Origin: Halorubrum californiense DSM 19288 | GTDB lineage: Archaea; Halobacteriota; Halobacteria; Halobacteriales; Haloferacaceae | Assembly (NCBI RefSeq): GCF_000336875.1 | Contig: NZ_AOJK01000050.1 | Location: forward strand, 1-64,000 | Length of the DNA: 64,000 bases | Direction: 5' to 3' | In this document: positions 16,604 through 25,517 of the stretch, piece after piece | Numbering within the stretch: the stretch's first letter is position 1 | Layout of the letters: the number at the start of each line of letters is the position of its first letter | Notes under the pieces: generated by a model | Told to the model about the DNA's origin: nothing | What the model saw: only the letters and a program-made list of their open reading frames with translations | Databases searched by the model: none | Program-made: the position numbers and the translations under genes

Positions 16604-16619
16604 TACCGAACGTTCAGTA
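16604..16619. promoter_or_regulatory. TetR operator copy B
   Basis: TACCGAACGTTCAGTA, the exact reverse complement of copy A, 35 bp upstream of the HalOD1 gene and next to TTAATACTTA, a possible TATA element. Binding here would block that promoter. Confidence 0.7.
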
Positions 16620-16654
16620 AGAGCCACGGGCGAACAGACGCCCTCGACCGAACC

Positions 16655-16981
16655 ATGACCCGCGAAACCCGATCCGCCGACGAATCGACGGCACCGTGGC
16701 ACGACCGCCAGCTCGCCCGCTGGGACGACGAATCGTCCCTCTACGAGGCCGTCACCGACGCCGTGTCGAGCGCCACCGGGACGGCCCGCTCGACGGTCGC
16801 GTCTCAGTACGACCGAGCGCACGCGGTCGCCCTCAGCCGGCTGTTCGGCGAGAGCGAGGGGACGGCGACGCCCTCGACCGGGGTCGTCAAGTTCGTCCTC
16901 TCCGAGTGCGTCGTGTCGGTCCACAGCAGCGGACAGGTCTCGGTCAGTCCGGTCGGCGAGACGGCCGCCGCGGACAACTGA
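16655..16981 (+). CDS. HalOD1 output-domain protein
   Basis: 108 aa from the ATG at 16655. Residues about 25-100 match the halobacterial output domain HalOD1: SLYEAVTDAVSSATG, a helix ending LSRLF, then VKFVLSECVVSVHSSGQVSV. This domain is common in haloarchaeal signalling proteins and usually stands alone or after receiver domains. Its molecular action is not known. A TetR-type operator lies in its promoter, so it is probably co-regulated with the divergent operon. Confidence 0.82.
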   Translation: MTRETRSADESTAPWHDRQLARWDDESSLYEAVTDAVSSATGTARSTVASQYDRAHAVALSRLFGESEGTATPSTGVVKFVLSECVVSVHSSGQVSVSPVGETAAADN

Positions 16982-17152
16982 GACATCGCGGAGCGGCCGC
17001 GACGCCGAACGGTGCGTGTCGATTCGCACCTTTCAGTGGTCACCGACCGTTCCGGACGGGTGACCGAACGCTAGACAGCCGCTTCCTCTCGGGGCTGCCG
17101 GGTCCCGGTACCTGAAGAGCTTTGAGCCGCCGGCGGGACCGGGACATCGATC

Positions 17153-18013
17153 ATGAACGGAATCGACGGCAAGACGGCGCTGGTTACCGGCGCGGGCTCG
17201 GGCATCGGTCGCGCCTCGGCGCTGCGCTTCGCCGAGGAGGGCGCGAGCGTCGTGGTGGCGGACATCGCGACCGCCGAGGGGCAAGAGACGGTCGAGCTGA
17301 TCGAAGACGCCGGCGGCGAGGCGACGTTCGTCGAGGTCGACGTGGCGGACACCGACTCGGTCGAGCGGATGGTCGACATCGCGGTCGAGACGTACGGGAG
17401 CCTGGAGTTCGCGCACAACAACGCCGGCATCCTGACCGACTTCGTCGACGTGACGGGGATATCCGAGGCGCGCTGGAACCGGATCATCGACGTGAACCTG
17501 AAGGGCGCCTGGGCGTGTCTGAAGGCCGAAATCCCGGTGATGAAATCGCAGGGCGAGGGCGCTATCGTCAAAACCGCGTCGGAGGCCGGGCTCGTCGGGA
17601 TGCCCGGGCTCTCAAGCTACTCGGCGAGCAAACACGGCGTCGTCGGCCTGACGAAGTCGGTCGCGCTCGAACACGCCGAGCAAGGGATCCGAGTCAACGC
17701 GGTCGCCCCCGGCCCGACGAAGACGAACATCCAGTCCGGCCTGCTCGGCGATGGGCCCGGCGGTTCGACGCCCTCGCTCCGCGACCGGTTCCGGACGGCG
17801 ATACGTCTGATCCGGACGGCGATACGTCTGATCCGGACGGCGATACGGACCATCCGCGCGGACTACGACACGTCGGCGATGCGCGACGTGCCGATGGACC
17901 GCATCGCCGACCCCGAAGAGATCGCCGGCGCGGTCGCGTTCCTCTGCTCGTCGGACGCCTCCTACATCACGGGACACACGATCCCGGTCGACGGCGGACA
18001 GGCGGCAGACTGA
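17153..18013 (+). CDS. Short-chain dehydrogenase/reductase (glucose 1-dehydrogenase-like)
   Basis: A 286-aa classical [11 protein letters not shown] (residues 12-19) binds the cofactor, the HNNAGI motif follows, and SSYSASKHG holds the catalytic Y-x3-K. DGGQAAD closes the family-typical C-terminus. The Asp after the second strand (VVADIA) favours NAD over NADP. Between substrate-loop residues about 214-232 it contains RTAIRLI repeated in tandem, which comes from a 21-bp DNA repeat and lengthens the flexible lid. Substrate unknown. Confidence 0.9.
   Translation: MNGIDGKTALVTGAGSGIGRASALRFAEEGASVVVADIATAEGQETVELIEDAGGEATFVEVDVADTDSVERMVDIAVETYGSLEFAHNNAGILTDFVDVTGISEARWNRIIDVNLKGAWACLKAEIPVMKSQGEGAIVKTASEAGLVGMPGLSSYSASKHGVVGLTKSVALEHAEQGIRVNAVAPGPTKTNIQSGLLGDGPGGSTPSLRDRFRTAIRLIRTAIRLIRTAIRTIRADYDTSAMRDVPMDRIADPEEIAGAVAFLCSSDASYITGHTIPVDGGQAAD
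17791..17847. repeat. In-frame 21-bp tandem repeat inside the SDR gene
   Basis: Unit CCGGACGGCGATACGTCTGA plus T occurs at 17791-17811 and 17812-17832, with a 15-bp third part to 17847. It encodes (R)TAIRLI twice and then RTAIRTI. The copies are identical, so the duplication is recent. Confidence 0.9.
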
Positions 18014-18040
18014 GCGCGCTCGCCGTCTCGGCCTCCCGCG

Positions 18041-18781
18041 TCACCAGTCCCGCGACACCGGCGTCTCGCTCGCGTCGACGTTCTCCAGCAGCCACGCCGC
18101 GGCCGCGTCGAGCGCGTCGTCGTCGGTCGCGGTCACCTTCAGCCGGTTGTGGTCGGCCTCGCGGTCGGGGTAGCAGCCGACAGCGACGTCGAACCGGTCC
18201 ATCGCCTCCTCCAGGGCGGCGATGATGTTCGACTCGGGCTCGACGGTGTAGAGGAACCGCGAGCGCCGATCACCAGCGAACTCGTCGGCGACCGCCTCGA
18301 ACGTCGCCTTCAGTTCGTCGGGGATGCCGGGCATGACGTACACGTTCTCGACGACGCAGCCGGGCGCGAGCCCCGCGTCGGTCACGAGCGGGCGGCTCCC
18401 CTCCGGAACCGACGCCTCGGCCTCGATGTCGACATCGAACTCGCGGTCGGGGACCCGCTCGCGGATCGCGGCCAGCCGCCGCTCGACGGACTCGCGCGTG
18501 AGGTCCGTGGGGGTCATCTCGCTGTCGAACGCGTCCGCGACCGCCTCCATCGTCACGTCGTCCGGTGTGCTGCCGATGCCGCCCGTCACGATCACGGCGT
18601 CGAAGTCCGCCGCGTACTCCCGGACCCGCGCCGCTATCTCGGCCCTGTCGTCAGGGATCGAGAGGATCCGCGGCACGGCGACGCCGCGCTCGCTCAGCGC
18701 CGCGGCGAGCCAGTTGGCGTTCGTGTTCACCGTGTCGCCCGAGAGCAGTTCGTCCCCGACCGTGATCAGCGCGACCTCCAT
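18041..18781 (-). CDS. CinA-like/molybdopterin-binding (MoaB-type) domain protein
   Basis: 246 aa from the ATG at 18781. Residues 1-165 form the MoCF-binding fold: ALITVGDELLSGDTVNTNANWL, then VIVTGGIGSTPDD, then VYVMPGIPDELKATFE. It is the N-terminal domain of CinA without the C-terminal nicotinamide-mononucleotide deamidase domain, a form common in archaea. ADP-ribose pyrophosphatase activity is known for some CinA N-domains, but no substrate can be assigned here. Confidence 0.85.
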   Translation of the reverse strand: MEVALITVGDELLSGDTVNTNANWLAAALSERGVAVPRILSIPDDRAEIAARVREYAADFDAVIVTGGIGSTPDDVTMEAVADAFDSEMTPTDLTRESVERRLAAIRERVPDREFDVDIEAEASVPEGSRPLVTDAGLAPGCVVENVYVMPGIPDELKATFEAVADEFAGDRRSRFLYTVEPESNIIAALEEAMDRFDVAVGCYPDREADHNRLKVTATDDDALDAAAAWLLENVDASETPVSRDW

Positions 18782-18882
18782 CGATCCGCCGTACGTCCGG
18801 GCGACGGATGTACGTTTCCCGCCGCCGAGGGGGAGTTGGGACACGTCAGGTAAGCAACCACCAGAAGGGCTAACTATGCGGT

Positions 18883-19888
18883 TTGTCTACCTCAATTTAC
18901 ACCCTCCCCCCCCACGCAGTCGAAAACGTAGAGAGAGCGTTCAGCGTCACCCGGGAGTTCCTGACTCCCCTCACCGTGCGCCGCTGGCTGAAGCTCGCGG
19001 TCGTCGCGTTCTTCGTCGGGGGTGGCGTAAGCTTCCCGACGGCACAGTTCAGCGCGTCGGCACCGCCGGGAGACATCTCTACCGATGAGATACCCTCCGA
19101 CCTTCCGGTCGACCTGCTGACGCTCGTCGTCGCGGTCGTCGCCGTGGGACTCCTGCTCCTCGCCGTGGTCGCGCTGATCGGATCGGTCATGGAGTTCGTG
19201 CTGATCGAGTCGCTCCGCACCGGCGAGGTGACGCTCCGACGCTACTGGCGCCGGCGGTGGCGGCAGGGGCTCCGCCTGTTCGGCTTCCGGGTCGCGATCG
19301 GACTCCCGACGCTCGCGCTGTTCGCCGGCTGGATCGCACTGCTCGTCGGTCCCGTCCTTACCGGACGCGATCCCTCGTTCTCCGCCGCGACGTTTCTCGT
19401 CGGGATTCCCCCTGTTGGGTCTCGTCGGCGTCGCGTACGCGTTGGTGTCGGGGTTCACGACCGCCTTCGTCGTACCGCTCATGGTCCAGTCGGACTCGGG
19501 CGTGCTCGCGGCGTGGCGTCGCCTCTGGCCGTCGATCAGGAGCTCGTGGAAACAGTACCTGGCATACGTCGCGGTCGCGTTCCTGTTGACGGCCGCGACC
19601 GGGGTCATCGTCTCCGTCGTCGTCGGTATCGTCGCGGTCGTGCTCTTGATCCCCATCCTCGTCGCGGCCGCGGTCGTCCACGTAACCGTCTCGTTAGCTT
19701 CACCGATCGGACTCGCCGTCCTCATCGCGCTCGCAGTCCTGTTCCTCGTCGCGCTGCTCGTCGTCGGGACGCTCTCACAGGTCCCCGTCGTGACGTCCCT
19801 CCGGTACTACGCGCTGCTCGTGCTCGGCGACATCGAGGAGTCGTTCGACGTCCTCACCGATCGGCGGCCGTCGGTCGCGGATCGGTGA
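18883..19888 (+). pseudogene. Multi-pass membrane protein gene split by a frameshift
   Basis: Two frames read as one protein. The first (from a TTG at 18883) has AVENVERAFSVTREFL, then membrane segments, and runs to about 19408. The second frame continues with GLVGVAYALVSGFTTAFVVPLM and several more membrane helices to 19888. Removing one base in ATTCCCCC (19405-19412) joins them as ...FLVGIPLLGLVGVAYA. No in-frame ATG exists at the 5' end, and a run of eight C (about 18906-18913) lies just after the first codons, so a second slip site is possible. The family is a haloarchaeal membrane protein of unknown function, about 330 aa when intact. Real mutation or sequencing error cannot be told apart. 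Confidence 0.75.
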
Positions 19889-19964
19889 CGAGGCCGGCTC
19901 AGCGACACAGCGCTGCTCGGGACCGTGACGGTTCTGTGAACCCCGCCGAGCGGCCAAGGGGCGG

Positions 19965-21137
19965 TCAAAACAGCGACTCCAACTCGCCGTCGCTGTCGAT
20001 CAGCTCCGCGAAGCGGTCCTCGCTCTCGTCGGTGATCTCGCCCAAGTTCCGTTGCGCCTCGATCGCGACCTGCTGAAGCTCCTTGACCCGCGGGACGTTC
20101 GTCACGCCGCCGAGCAGCACGAGCGCCGCGACCGTCCCCTCGCCGCGTCGCGGGTAGTCGCCGCCGCGGACCTCCATCGAGCCGGTCTGCTCTTCGAGCC
20201 ACTTGCGACCGTGCTCGATCCCCTTCCGGTTGAGATACGCCGGCGGCCCGGCGACGACGAGCAGCGCGCGCTCCGTGCCGCTCACCTCGCAGGGCAGGGT
20301 GAGCCGACCGAGCGTCGCTTTCCGGACGAGGCTCGTGACCCGGTTGGTGGCCTCCGTGCTGTCGATCCCGGCGGTCGAGTCGTCGCGGAGCCGCGACAGC
20401 AACCCCGAGCGCTTCGGTTCGTCCACCTCGACGTCGGCGTACCCCAGCGAGGAAATGCCGCCGCCTTTGAGCGTGTTGATGATCTCGGAGGAGTCGACCA
20501 CGCTCTCGGCGACGTCGCTCCCCTCGGTGATTTCGCCGGCGCTGAACAGCACGCCGAACCGCTGGACCAGCTCCCTGTTGATCGCGTCGAACCCCTCCCC
20601 GACGGACTCGCCCGAACTGCGCCACGCGTCGTTGTCGAACAACAGGAGGTTGTCCACCTCGTCGACGAACGTCTTGAGCGATCGAGCGGCGTTCAGCGTG
20701 TAGATCCCGCCCTCGTCGCTGCCGGGCAGAATGCCGAGCCCGTAGACGGGTTCGGTGTAGATCCGTTTGAGGTTCTTCGCGATCACGGGTGCGCCGCCCG
20801 ACCCCGTCCCGCCGCCGAGCCCCGCGACGACGAGGAACGCGTCTATCTCGTGGACCGGCACCGAGTCGAGCGCCCCCCGGATCTCGTCGATGTCCTCCTC
20901 GGCCACTTCCGCGCCCAGTTCGTTGTCCGCGCCCACGCCGTGGCCCTTGACTCGCGACTGCCCGATCAGGATCCGGCGGTCAGCCGGGAGGCGGTCGATG
21001 CCGTCGAGATCCGCTTTCGCCGTGTTGACCGCGATCGCTCCCCGAACGATGTCCGCGCCCGTCTCCGCGTCGTAGGCCAGGAACTCGTCGACCACCTTCC
21101 CGCCCGCCTGTCCGACCCCGATCAATGCGTGTTTCAT
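19965..21137 (-). CDS. cetZ: CetZ tubulin-like protein
   Basis: 390 aa from the ATG at 21137. The nucleotide-binding T1 loop GVGQAGGKVVD, the tubulin/FtsZ signature GLGGGTGSGGAP and NTAKADL are all present. GQSRVKGHGVGADNELGAE and the C-terminal ELESLF are characteristic of CetZ rather than FtsZ. CetZ proteins assemble GTP-dependent filaments that control cell shape and motility in haloarchaea. Which paralogue (CetZ1, CetZ2 or other) cannot be fixed. It is divergent from the penicillin acylase gene. Confidence 0.92.
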   Translation of the reverse strand: MKHALIGVGQAGGKVVDEFLAYDAETGADIVRGAIAVNTAKADLDGIDRLPADRRILIGQSRVKGHGVGADNELGAEVAEEDIDEIRGALDSVPVHEIDAFLVVAGLGGGTGSGGAPVIAKNLKRIYTEPVYGLGILPGSDEGGIYTLNAARSLKTFVDEVDNLLLFDNDAWRSSGESVGEGFDAINRELVQRFGVLFSAGEITEGSDVAESVVDSSEIINTLKGGGISSLGYADVEVDEPKRSGLLSRLRDDSTAGIDSTEATNRVTSLVRKATLGRLTLPCEVSGTERALLVVAGPPAYLNRKGIEHGRKWLEEQTGSMEVRGGDYPRRGEGTVAALVLLGGVTNVPRVKELQQVAIEAQRNLGEITDESEDRFAELIDSDGELESLF

Positions 21138-21208
21138 GTGAACACACCGCACGTATCTACGCGGGACGGACAAATAAAGGTTCGAAGCCCGATCCGATCC
21201 AAATTATA

Positions 21209-23686
21209 ATGAAGGATCGCGGCCTCGCTTGGGAGGTGACACGTGACACCACGCGCCGCGCGGTCCTCGCGAGCGTCCTCGCGGCCGGCAGCGCCGGGCT
21301 GGCGGCGAGCGACGCGGCCGACCGCCTCGACTCGTTCGCGCCGCTGTCGGGCAAGGCGTGGGACGCCGCCGACCGGTCCCTCCCGGAGACTGTCGAGAGC
21401 CCGCACGGGGCGGCGACGGTCGCCCGCGACGAGTTCGGCGTGCCGCAGATCGAGGCGGACGAGGAGCCCGCGGCGTACTTCGCGGTCGGCTACTGTCAGG
21501 CGTTCGATCGGCTGTTCGCGATGGACCTCCAGCGCCGGGTGATGCGCGGGCGGCTCTCGGAGGTGATCGGCGAGGCGACGCTCGGCGGCGACGAGTTCAA
21601 CGTCGCGATGGGCTTCGCCGACGCCGCGGCGGCGACTTGGGAGGTCGTCGCCGAGACCCGCGCCGGCCCGCTCGTCGAGGCGTTCGCAGACGGGGTCAAC
21701 GCCGCGATGGACGACCTGCCGCTCCCGCTGGAGTTCGAGCTGATCGGTTACGAGCCGGAGCCGTGGACCCCGGTCGACTCGATGCTGATGGAAAAGCAGA
21801 TATCGTGGACGCTCACCGGTGACTTCGCCGAACTGCGCCGCGCGCTCGTCGCCGATCACCTCGGCGCGAAGCGCGCGGAAACCCTGTTTCCGACGCGGTA
21901 CGACCACGACGACGCGATCCTCGACGGCACCGAGACGCGGCTGGGTGGGAGCGCCGAGAGCGTCCGCGGTGCGGGCGAGCGCGCCACGACCGGCGCGCCG
22001 AACGGCTCCGTCGACCCCGTCGATCCCTCCCTGACAGACTGGCTCTCGGGCTTCGAGTCGCCGACGGGCGTCGGCTCGAACAGCTGGGTCGTCTCGGGCG
22101 AACACACCGCGAGCGGGACGCCGATACTCGCGTACGACCCGCACCTCTCCCTCCAAGCGCCGCCGTTGTGGTACGAGCAGTCGGTCGATACCCCCGAGCG
22201 ATCGGTGCGGGGCGCAACGTTCTCCGGGGTCCCGTTCGTCATCGCGGGCGCGAACGACCGCGGCGCGTGGTCGTTCACCAACCTCGGTGCCGACGTGTTG
22301 GACTGCTACCAGTACGATATCGACGACGCGGGCGACCGCTACCGGTACGACGGGGAGTGGCGGCCCTTCGAGGTCGACGAGCGCGAGCCGATCCCGGTCG
22401 CCGGCGGCGAGGACCGCGAACTCCGCGTGCGCCGCACCGTCCACGGCCCTCTGATCGAGCGCGAGGATCAGACGGTCGGCGTCGCGTGGACCGGCCACAC
22501 CGCGACGCGCACGACGGTCGCCATCGAGGCGTACGGGCGCAGCGAGGGGCTCGACGACGTACTGGAGGCGACGCGTGACTTCGACCTGCCGACGCAGAAC
22601 CTCGTGTACGCGGACGCCGACGGCCGGACCCTCTACTTCGCGACCGGACGACTCCCGATCCGCCGGACCGACGGCGAGGTCGTCGACGGCGACCGGATCT
22701 TCGACGGCTCCGCGGGCGAGGGGGAGTGGCGGGGGTTCGAGCCGTTCGGCGAGTCCTCGTGGGAGGGCTTCGTCCCATTCGAAGAGAAGCCGCACGCGAT
22801 CGACCCCGACGTCCTCTCGACGGCCAACCAGCGACCGATCGACGACCCGACCCACTACATCGGCGTCGACTACGCGACCCCCTACCGCGGCGCGCGGATC
22901 GCCGCCGGGCTCGACGAGGCGGTCGACGGCGGCGAGACCGACGGTGGGAACGCCGACGGCCCGACCGCCCCCGGCTTCCACCGCGCGCTCCAGCGCGACG
23001 TTCGGGACGGGCGCGCCCCGGAGCTGGTCCCAGAAATAGTCACGGCGGTCCGCGACCGCGACGGCCTCGGCCCGTCGCTCGTCGACGCCGCGGACGCCCT
23101 CGACGGGTGGGACTACCGGATGCGACGCGACTCGCGCGCCGCGCTGCTGTTCGCCCGCTACCTCCCACACTTCCGCGAGCGCGTCTTCGGCCCGGCGTTC
23201 GCCGACGCCGACCTCGGCGAGGGGTACTACCCGAGCGACTGGACGCTCGCGCGGCTGCCCGACGACGACCCGCTGTTCGACGGCCGGTCGCGGTCGGCCC
23301 TCGCGGTGAGAGCGCTCCGCGACGCGCTCGACGAAGTCGAGGCGGAAGGGTGGGAGACGTACGGCGACTACAACACCACCCGGGCGATGAGCCACCCCCT
23401 CGGCGGCGAAGCGCCGTTCCTGAACTACGCGGAGCTGCCGGCGGACGGGTCGCCGGCGACGGTGATGAACTACCGCGTCGAGTCCGCGGTCGGGTCGAGC
23501 TGGCGGATGGTGGTGCGGCCGGGGACCGACGCGACCGCGGTCCTGCCGGGCGGCAACTCCGGCGACTACTTCTCCGAGCACTACGACGACCAGCTCCGGC
23601 GCTGGCTCGAAAACGACCAGCGCCCGATGCCGCTCGGGGCCGGCGGCGAGCCGGCGGTGCGGTTCGAGCCGGGGGGATCGCAGTGA
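21209..23686 (+). CDS. Penicillin acylase family N-terminal nucleophile hydrolase, Tat-exported
   Basis: 825 aa from the ATG at 21209. TTRRAVLASVLAAG at residues about 14-27 looks like a twin-arginine signal. The alpha chain contains ARDEFGVPQI and FAVGYCQAFDRLFAMDLQRR. The predicted autocatalytic site is GVGSNSWVVSG, with Ser as the N-terminal nucleophile of the beta chain. PHLSLQAPPLWYE and the conserved Asn of TNLGADVLD and, later, LPGGNSG fit the family. It would cleave an amide such as an acyl-homoserine lactone or another acylated amine outside the cell. The substrate is not predictable. Confidence 0.9.
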   Translation: MKDRGLAWEVTRDTTRRAVLASVLAAGSAGLAASDAADRLDSFAPLSGKAWDAADRSLPETVESPHGAATVARDEFGVPQIEADEEPAAYFAVGYCQAFDRLFAMDLQRRVMRGRLSEVIGEATLGGDEFNVAMGFADAAAATWEVVAETRAGPLVEAFADGVNAAMDDLPLPLEFELIGYEPEPWTPVDSMLMEKQISWTLTGDFAELRRALVADHLGAKRAETLFPTRYDHDDAILDGTETRLGGSAESVRGAGERATTGAPNGSVDPVDPSLTDWLSGFESPTGVGSNSWVVSGEHTASGTPILAYDPHLSLQAPPLWYEQSVDTPERSVRGATFSGVPFVIAGANDRGAWSFTNLGADVLDCYQYDIDDAGDRYRYDGEWRPFEVDEREPIPVAGGEDRELRVRRTVHGPLIEREDQTVGVAWTGHTATRTTVAIEAYGRSEGLDDVLEATRDFDLPTQNLVYADADGRTLYFATGRLPIRRTDGEVVDGDRIFDGSAGEGEWRGFEPFGESSWEGFVPFEEKPHAIDPDVLSTANQRPIDDPTHYIGVDYATPYRGARIAAGLDEAVDGGETDGGNADGPTAPGFHRALQRDVRDGRAPELVPEIVTAVRDRDGLGPSLVDAADALDGWDYRMRRDSRAALLFARYLPHFRERVFGPAFADADLGEGYYPSDWTLARLPDDDPLFDGRSRSALAVRALRDALDEVEAEGWETYGDYNTTRAMSHPLGGEAPFLNYAELPADGSPATVMNYRVESAVGSSWRMVVRPGTDATAVLPGGNSGDYFSEHYDDQLRRWLENDQRPMPLGAGGEPAVRFEPGGSQ

Positions 23687-24048
23687 GCGACTCCCTCGAA
23701 TCGATCGCGTCCCGGAAGTCGCCGTCGCTGCTCCACCGGATCAGGACCGAGCCGCGACCGCACGCGGTCGCGGTCGTCGGGGCGCTCGCCGCCGGCGTCG
23801 GGCTCGCGTCGATCCACTGGCTCGGGCTGATCGCCGCGGGCGCGCTCGCGTCGCTCGCGGCGCCGACGGTCCGCCGCGGCGCCGGCTACGCGCTCGGCGC
23901 GGGGGTCGTCTGTCTCGCCGCGTTCGCGGCCTCGCTCGGACCGTCGGCCGCGGCGGTCCCGGAGATGGTCCCGGTCGTATACGTCACGGTCGGATCGGGG
24001 CTGGGGCTGCCGCTGTTCGGGTCGCTCGCGCGCGCCGTGGTGAGGTGA
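23683..24048 (+). CDS. Small membrane protein coupled to the penicillin acylase
   Basis: 121 aa from a GTG at 23683, which overlaps the acylase stop as GTGA. A cytosolic start (about 30 residues) is followed by hydrophobic stretches (AVAVVGALAAGVGLASIHWLGLI is the first region, then ALASLAAP; GVVCLAAFAASLG; VPVVYVTVGSGLGLPL). About four membrane helices. Translational coupling implies a shared role, perhaps at the envelope. No family recognised. Confidence 0.65.
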   Translation: MSDSLESIASRKSPSLLHRIRTEPRPHAVAVVGALAAGVGLASIHWLGLIAAGALASLAAPTVRRGAGYALGAGVVCLAAFAASLGPSAAAVPEMVPVVYVTVGSGLGLPLFGSLARAVVR

Positions 24049-24070
24049 GCGGGACCACGGGGTCCGGTCC

Positions 24071-24436
24071 TCAGTCGATCCGCTCCAAGTCGGACACCGT
24101 CTCGTCGGTCTCGACGTCGCCGGTGTTGCGCGTCTCGCTCGGCTCGAAGAGGAGGATTTCGGCCTCGGGCTCGGCGACGGGCCGGTGTTCGGTCCCGCGC
24201 GGAACGATCGTGAACTCGCCTGCCTCCAGCACCGCGTCCGCCTCGTCGCGGAACTCGATCCGGAGTCGACCCGCGTTGACGAGGAACAGCTCGTCGGCGG
24301 CTTCGTGTTGATGCCAGACGAACTCGCCGTCCGCCTTCGCGAGCTTCACCGCCTGCCCGTTGAGTTCGCCCGCGAGCCGCGGCGACCACGTCTCGTCGAA
24401 CGAGTCGAACGCCTCGGTGAGAGAGACCGTCTCCAT
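24071..24436 (-). CDS. Cupin domain protein
   Basis: A 121-aa single-domain cupin. The first motif is WHQHEAADELFLV (metal ligands H, H, E), the second is EFTIVPRGTEHRPVA (last His). Such small cupins bind a metal and may be isomerases, dioxygenase-like or ligand sensors. No neighbour points to a substrate. Confidence 0.88.
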   Translation of the reverse strand: METVSLTEAFDSFDETWSPRLAGELNGQAVKLAKADGEFVWHQHEAADELFLVNAGRLRIEFRDEADAVLEAGEFTIVPRGTEHRPVAEPEAEILLFEPSETRNTGDVETDETVSDLERID

Positions 24437-24567
24437 GCCGTCGGTCGGCGCCGGAGCGGTAAAGTCGCTGCCCCGGGCGCGGGATCTATATACGACTCCG
24501 TAGTCGTCCGGTGCGGCAGATACGTCTCATATAAGCGTTTACGAGGGGCCTCGGCGTGGCGCGACGT

Positions 24568-25413
24568 ATGGCAGCGACTCACGCGGACGACGGGAGCGAT
24601 CCGATCCGGGCGGCGCGGTCCGCGCTCCGGGTCGAGCGGCGCCGAGTGGTCGACGAGCGGGAGGCGCTGAGCGCGTTCCGGAGCCGGGTGTCGTCGATCC
24701 CGGACGAGAACGCCGCAGAGACGGGGGGAGGTGGATTCGAGGGCACCGCCGGCGTCGGCGGCGCAGTCGGCGGCGCGGTGCGGGACGCGGTCGGGAACGC
24801 GCCGCGCCCCGGCTCCCGGCTCGTCGCGGTCAGGGAGGCCTACCGGGACACGGTGATGTCGGTCCCGCACTACGCCGAGGAGTACGACGACACCTACGAG
24901 CGGAGCGTCTCGGAGGAGTTCGGGCCGGAGATGGCGTACGCGCTCACACGGACCCAGAGCTTCCGCGCGGAGTACAAGCGCTCCCTCCTCGGCGCCGTCG
25001 AGACCGCCGTTCAGGAGCGCGAGGCGTTCCTCGACGCGCTTGAGTCCGAGATCGAGTCGGTCGAGCGCGCCGGCTCCCGCCTCGATCCGATCCGGTCGGA
25101 GATCGAGGCGATCGCGGACGAACTCGGCGGCGACGAGGCCGACGCGGCCGACGCCGGGTTCGGCGCGCTCGACGCCTGTCGGACCCGGACCGTCGCGCTT
25201 CGCGAGGACTGCGACCGGATCGCGGCCCGCCGCCAGCGCGTGCTCGCGGACCACGAGCGCCGGCTCGCGCTCGGCGACGACCTCGACCTGCCGGAGTACT
25301 GTTACCAGCGTCTCGACGTCAGCTACCCGGCTCTCGCGGCGGTCGGGACCGTCGGCGATCGACTGGAGGCGCTCCGGAGCCGGATCGAGCGGGCGATGGC
25401 GTGCGGAGACTGA
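24568..25413 (+). CDS. Coiled-coil haloarchaeal protein of unknown function
   Basis: 281 aa from the ATG at 24568; a GTG at 24556 is also possible. Long charged helices (ALRVERRRVVDEREALSAF; ETAVQEREAFLDALESEIE; then HERRLALGDDLDLPEY) suggest coiled coils or a helical bundle. There is a Gly-rich linker at about 55-80. I recognise it only as a type of helical protein common in haloarchaea. Confidence 0.7.
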   Translation: MAATHADDGSDPIRAARSALRVERRRVVDEREALSAFRSRVSSIPDENAAETGGGGFEGTAGVGGAVGGAVRDAVGNAPRPGSRLVAVREAYRDTVMSVPHYAEEYDDTYERSVSEEFGPEMAYALTRTQSFRAEYKRSLLGAVETAVQEREAFLDALESEIESVERAGSRLDPIRSEIEAIADELGGDEADAADAGFGALDACRTRTVALREDCDRIAARRQRVLADHERRLALGDDLDLPEYCYQRLDVSYPALAAVGTVGDRLEALRSRIERAMACGD

Positions 25414-25517
25414 CCGGCCTTCCGCCCGCGATCCGCCTCCCGTCCACGACCGCGACGGGGACCCGGTAACACCCGTGTCCGCGCCGATTCAAGTCCCTCC
25501 GGGACGTATCTCGTTAC

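Noticed and set aside
21178-21202. GGTTCGAAGCC resembles a tRNA T-loop
   Set aside because: No acceptor, D or anticodon stems can be formed around it; it lies in the divergent promoter of cetZ and the acylase.
21134-23581. An 815-codon open frame opposite the penicillin acylase gene
   Set aside because: It is a mirror frame caused by high GC at third positions; the plus strand carries the conserved acylase motifs.
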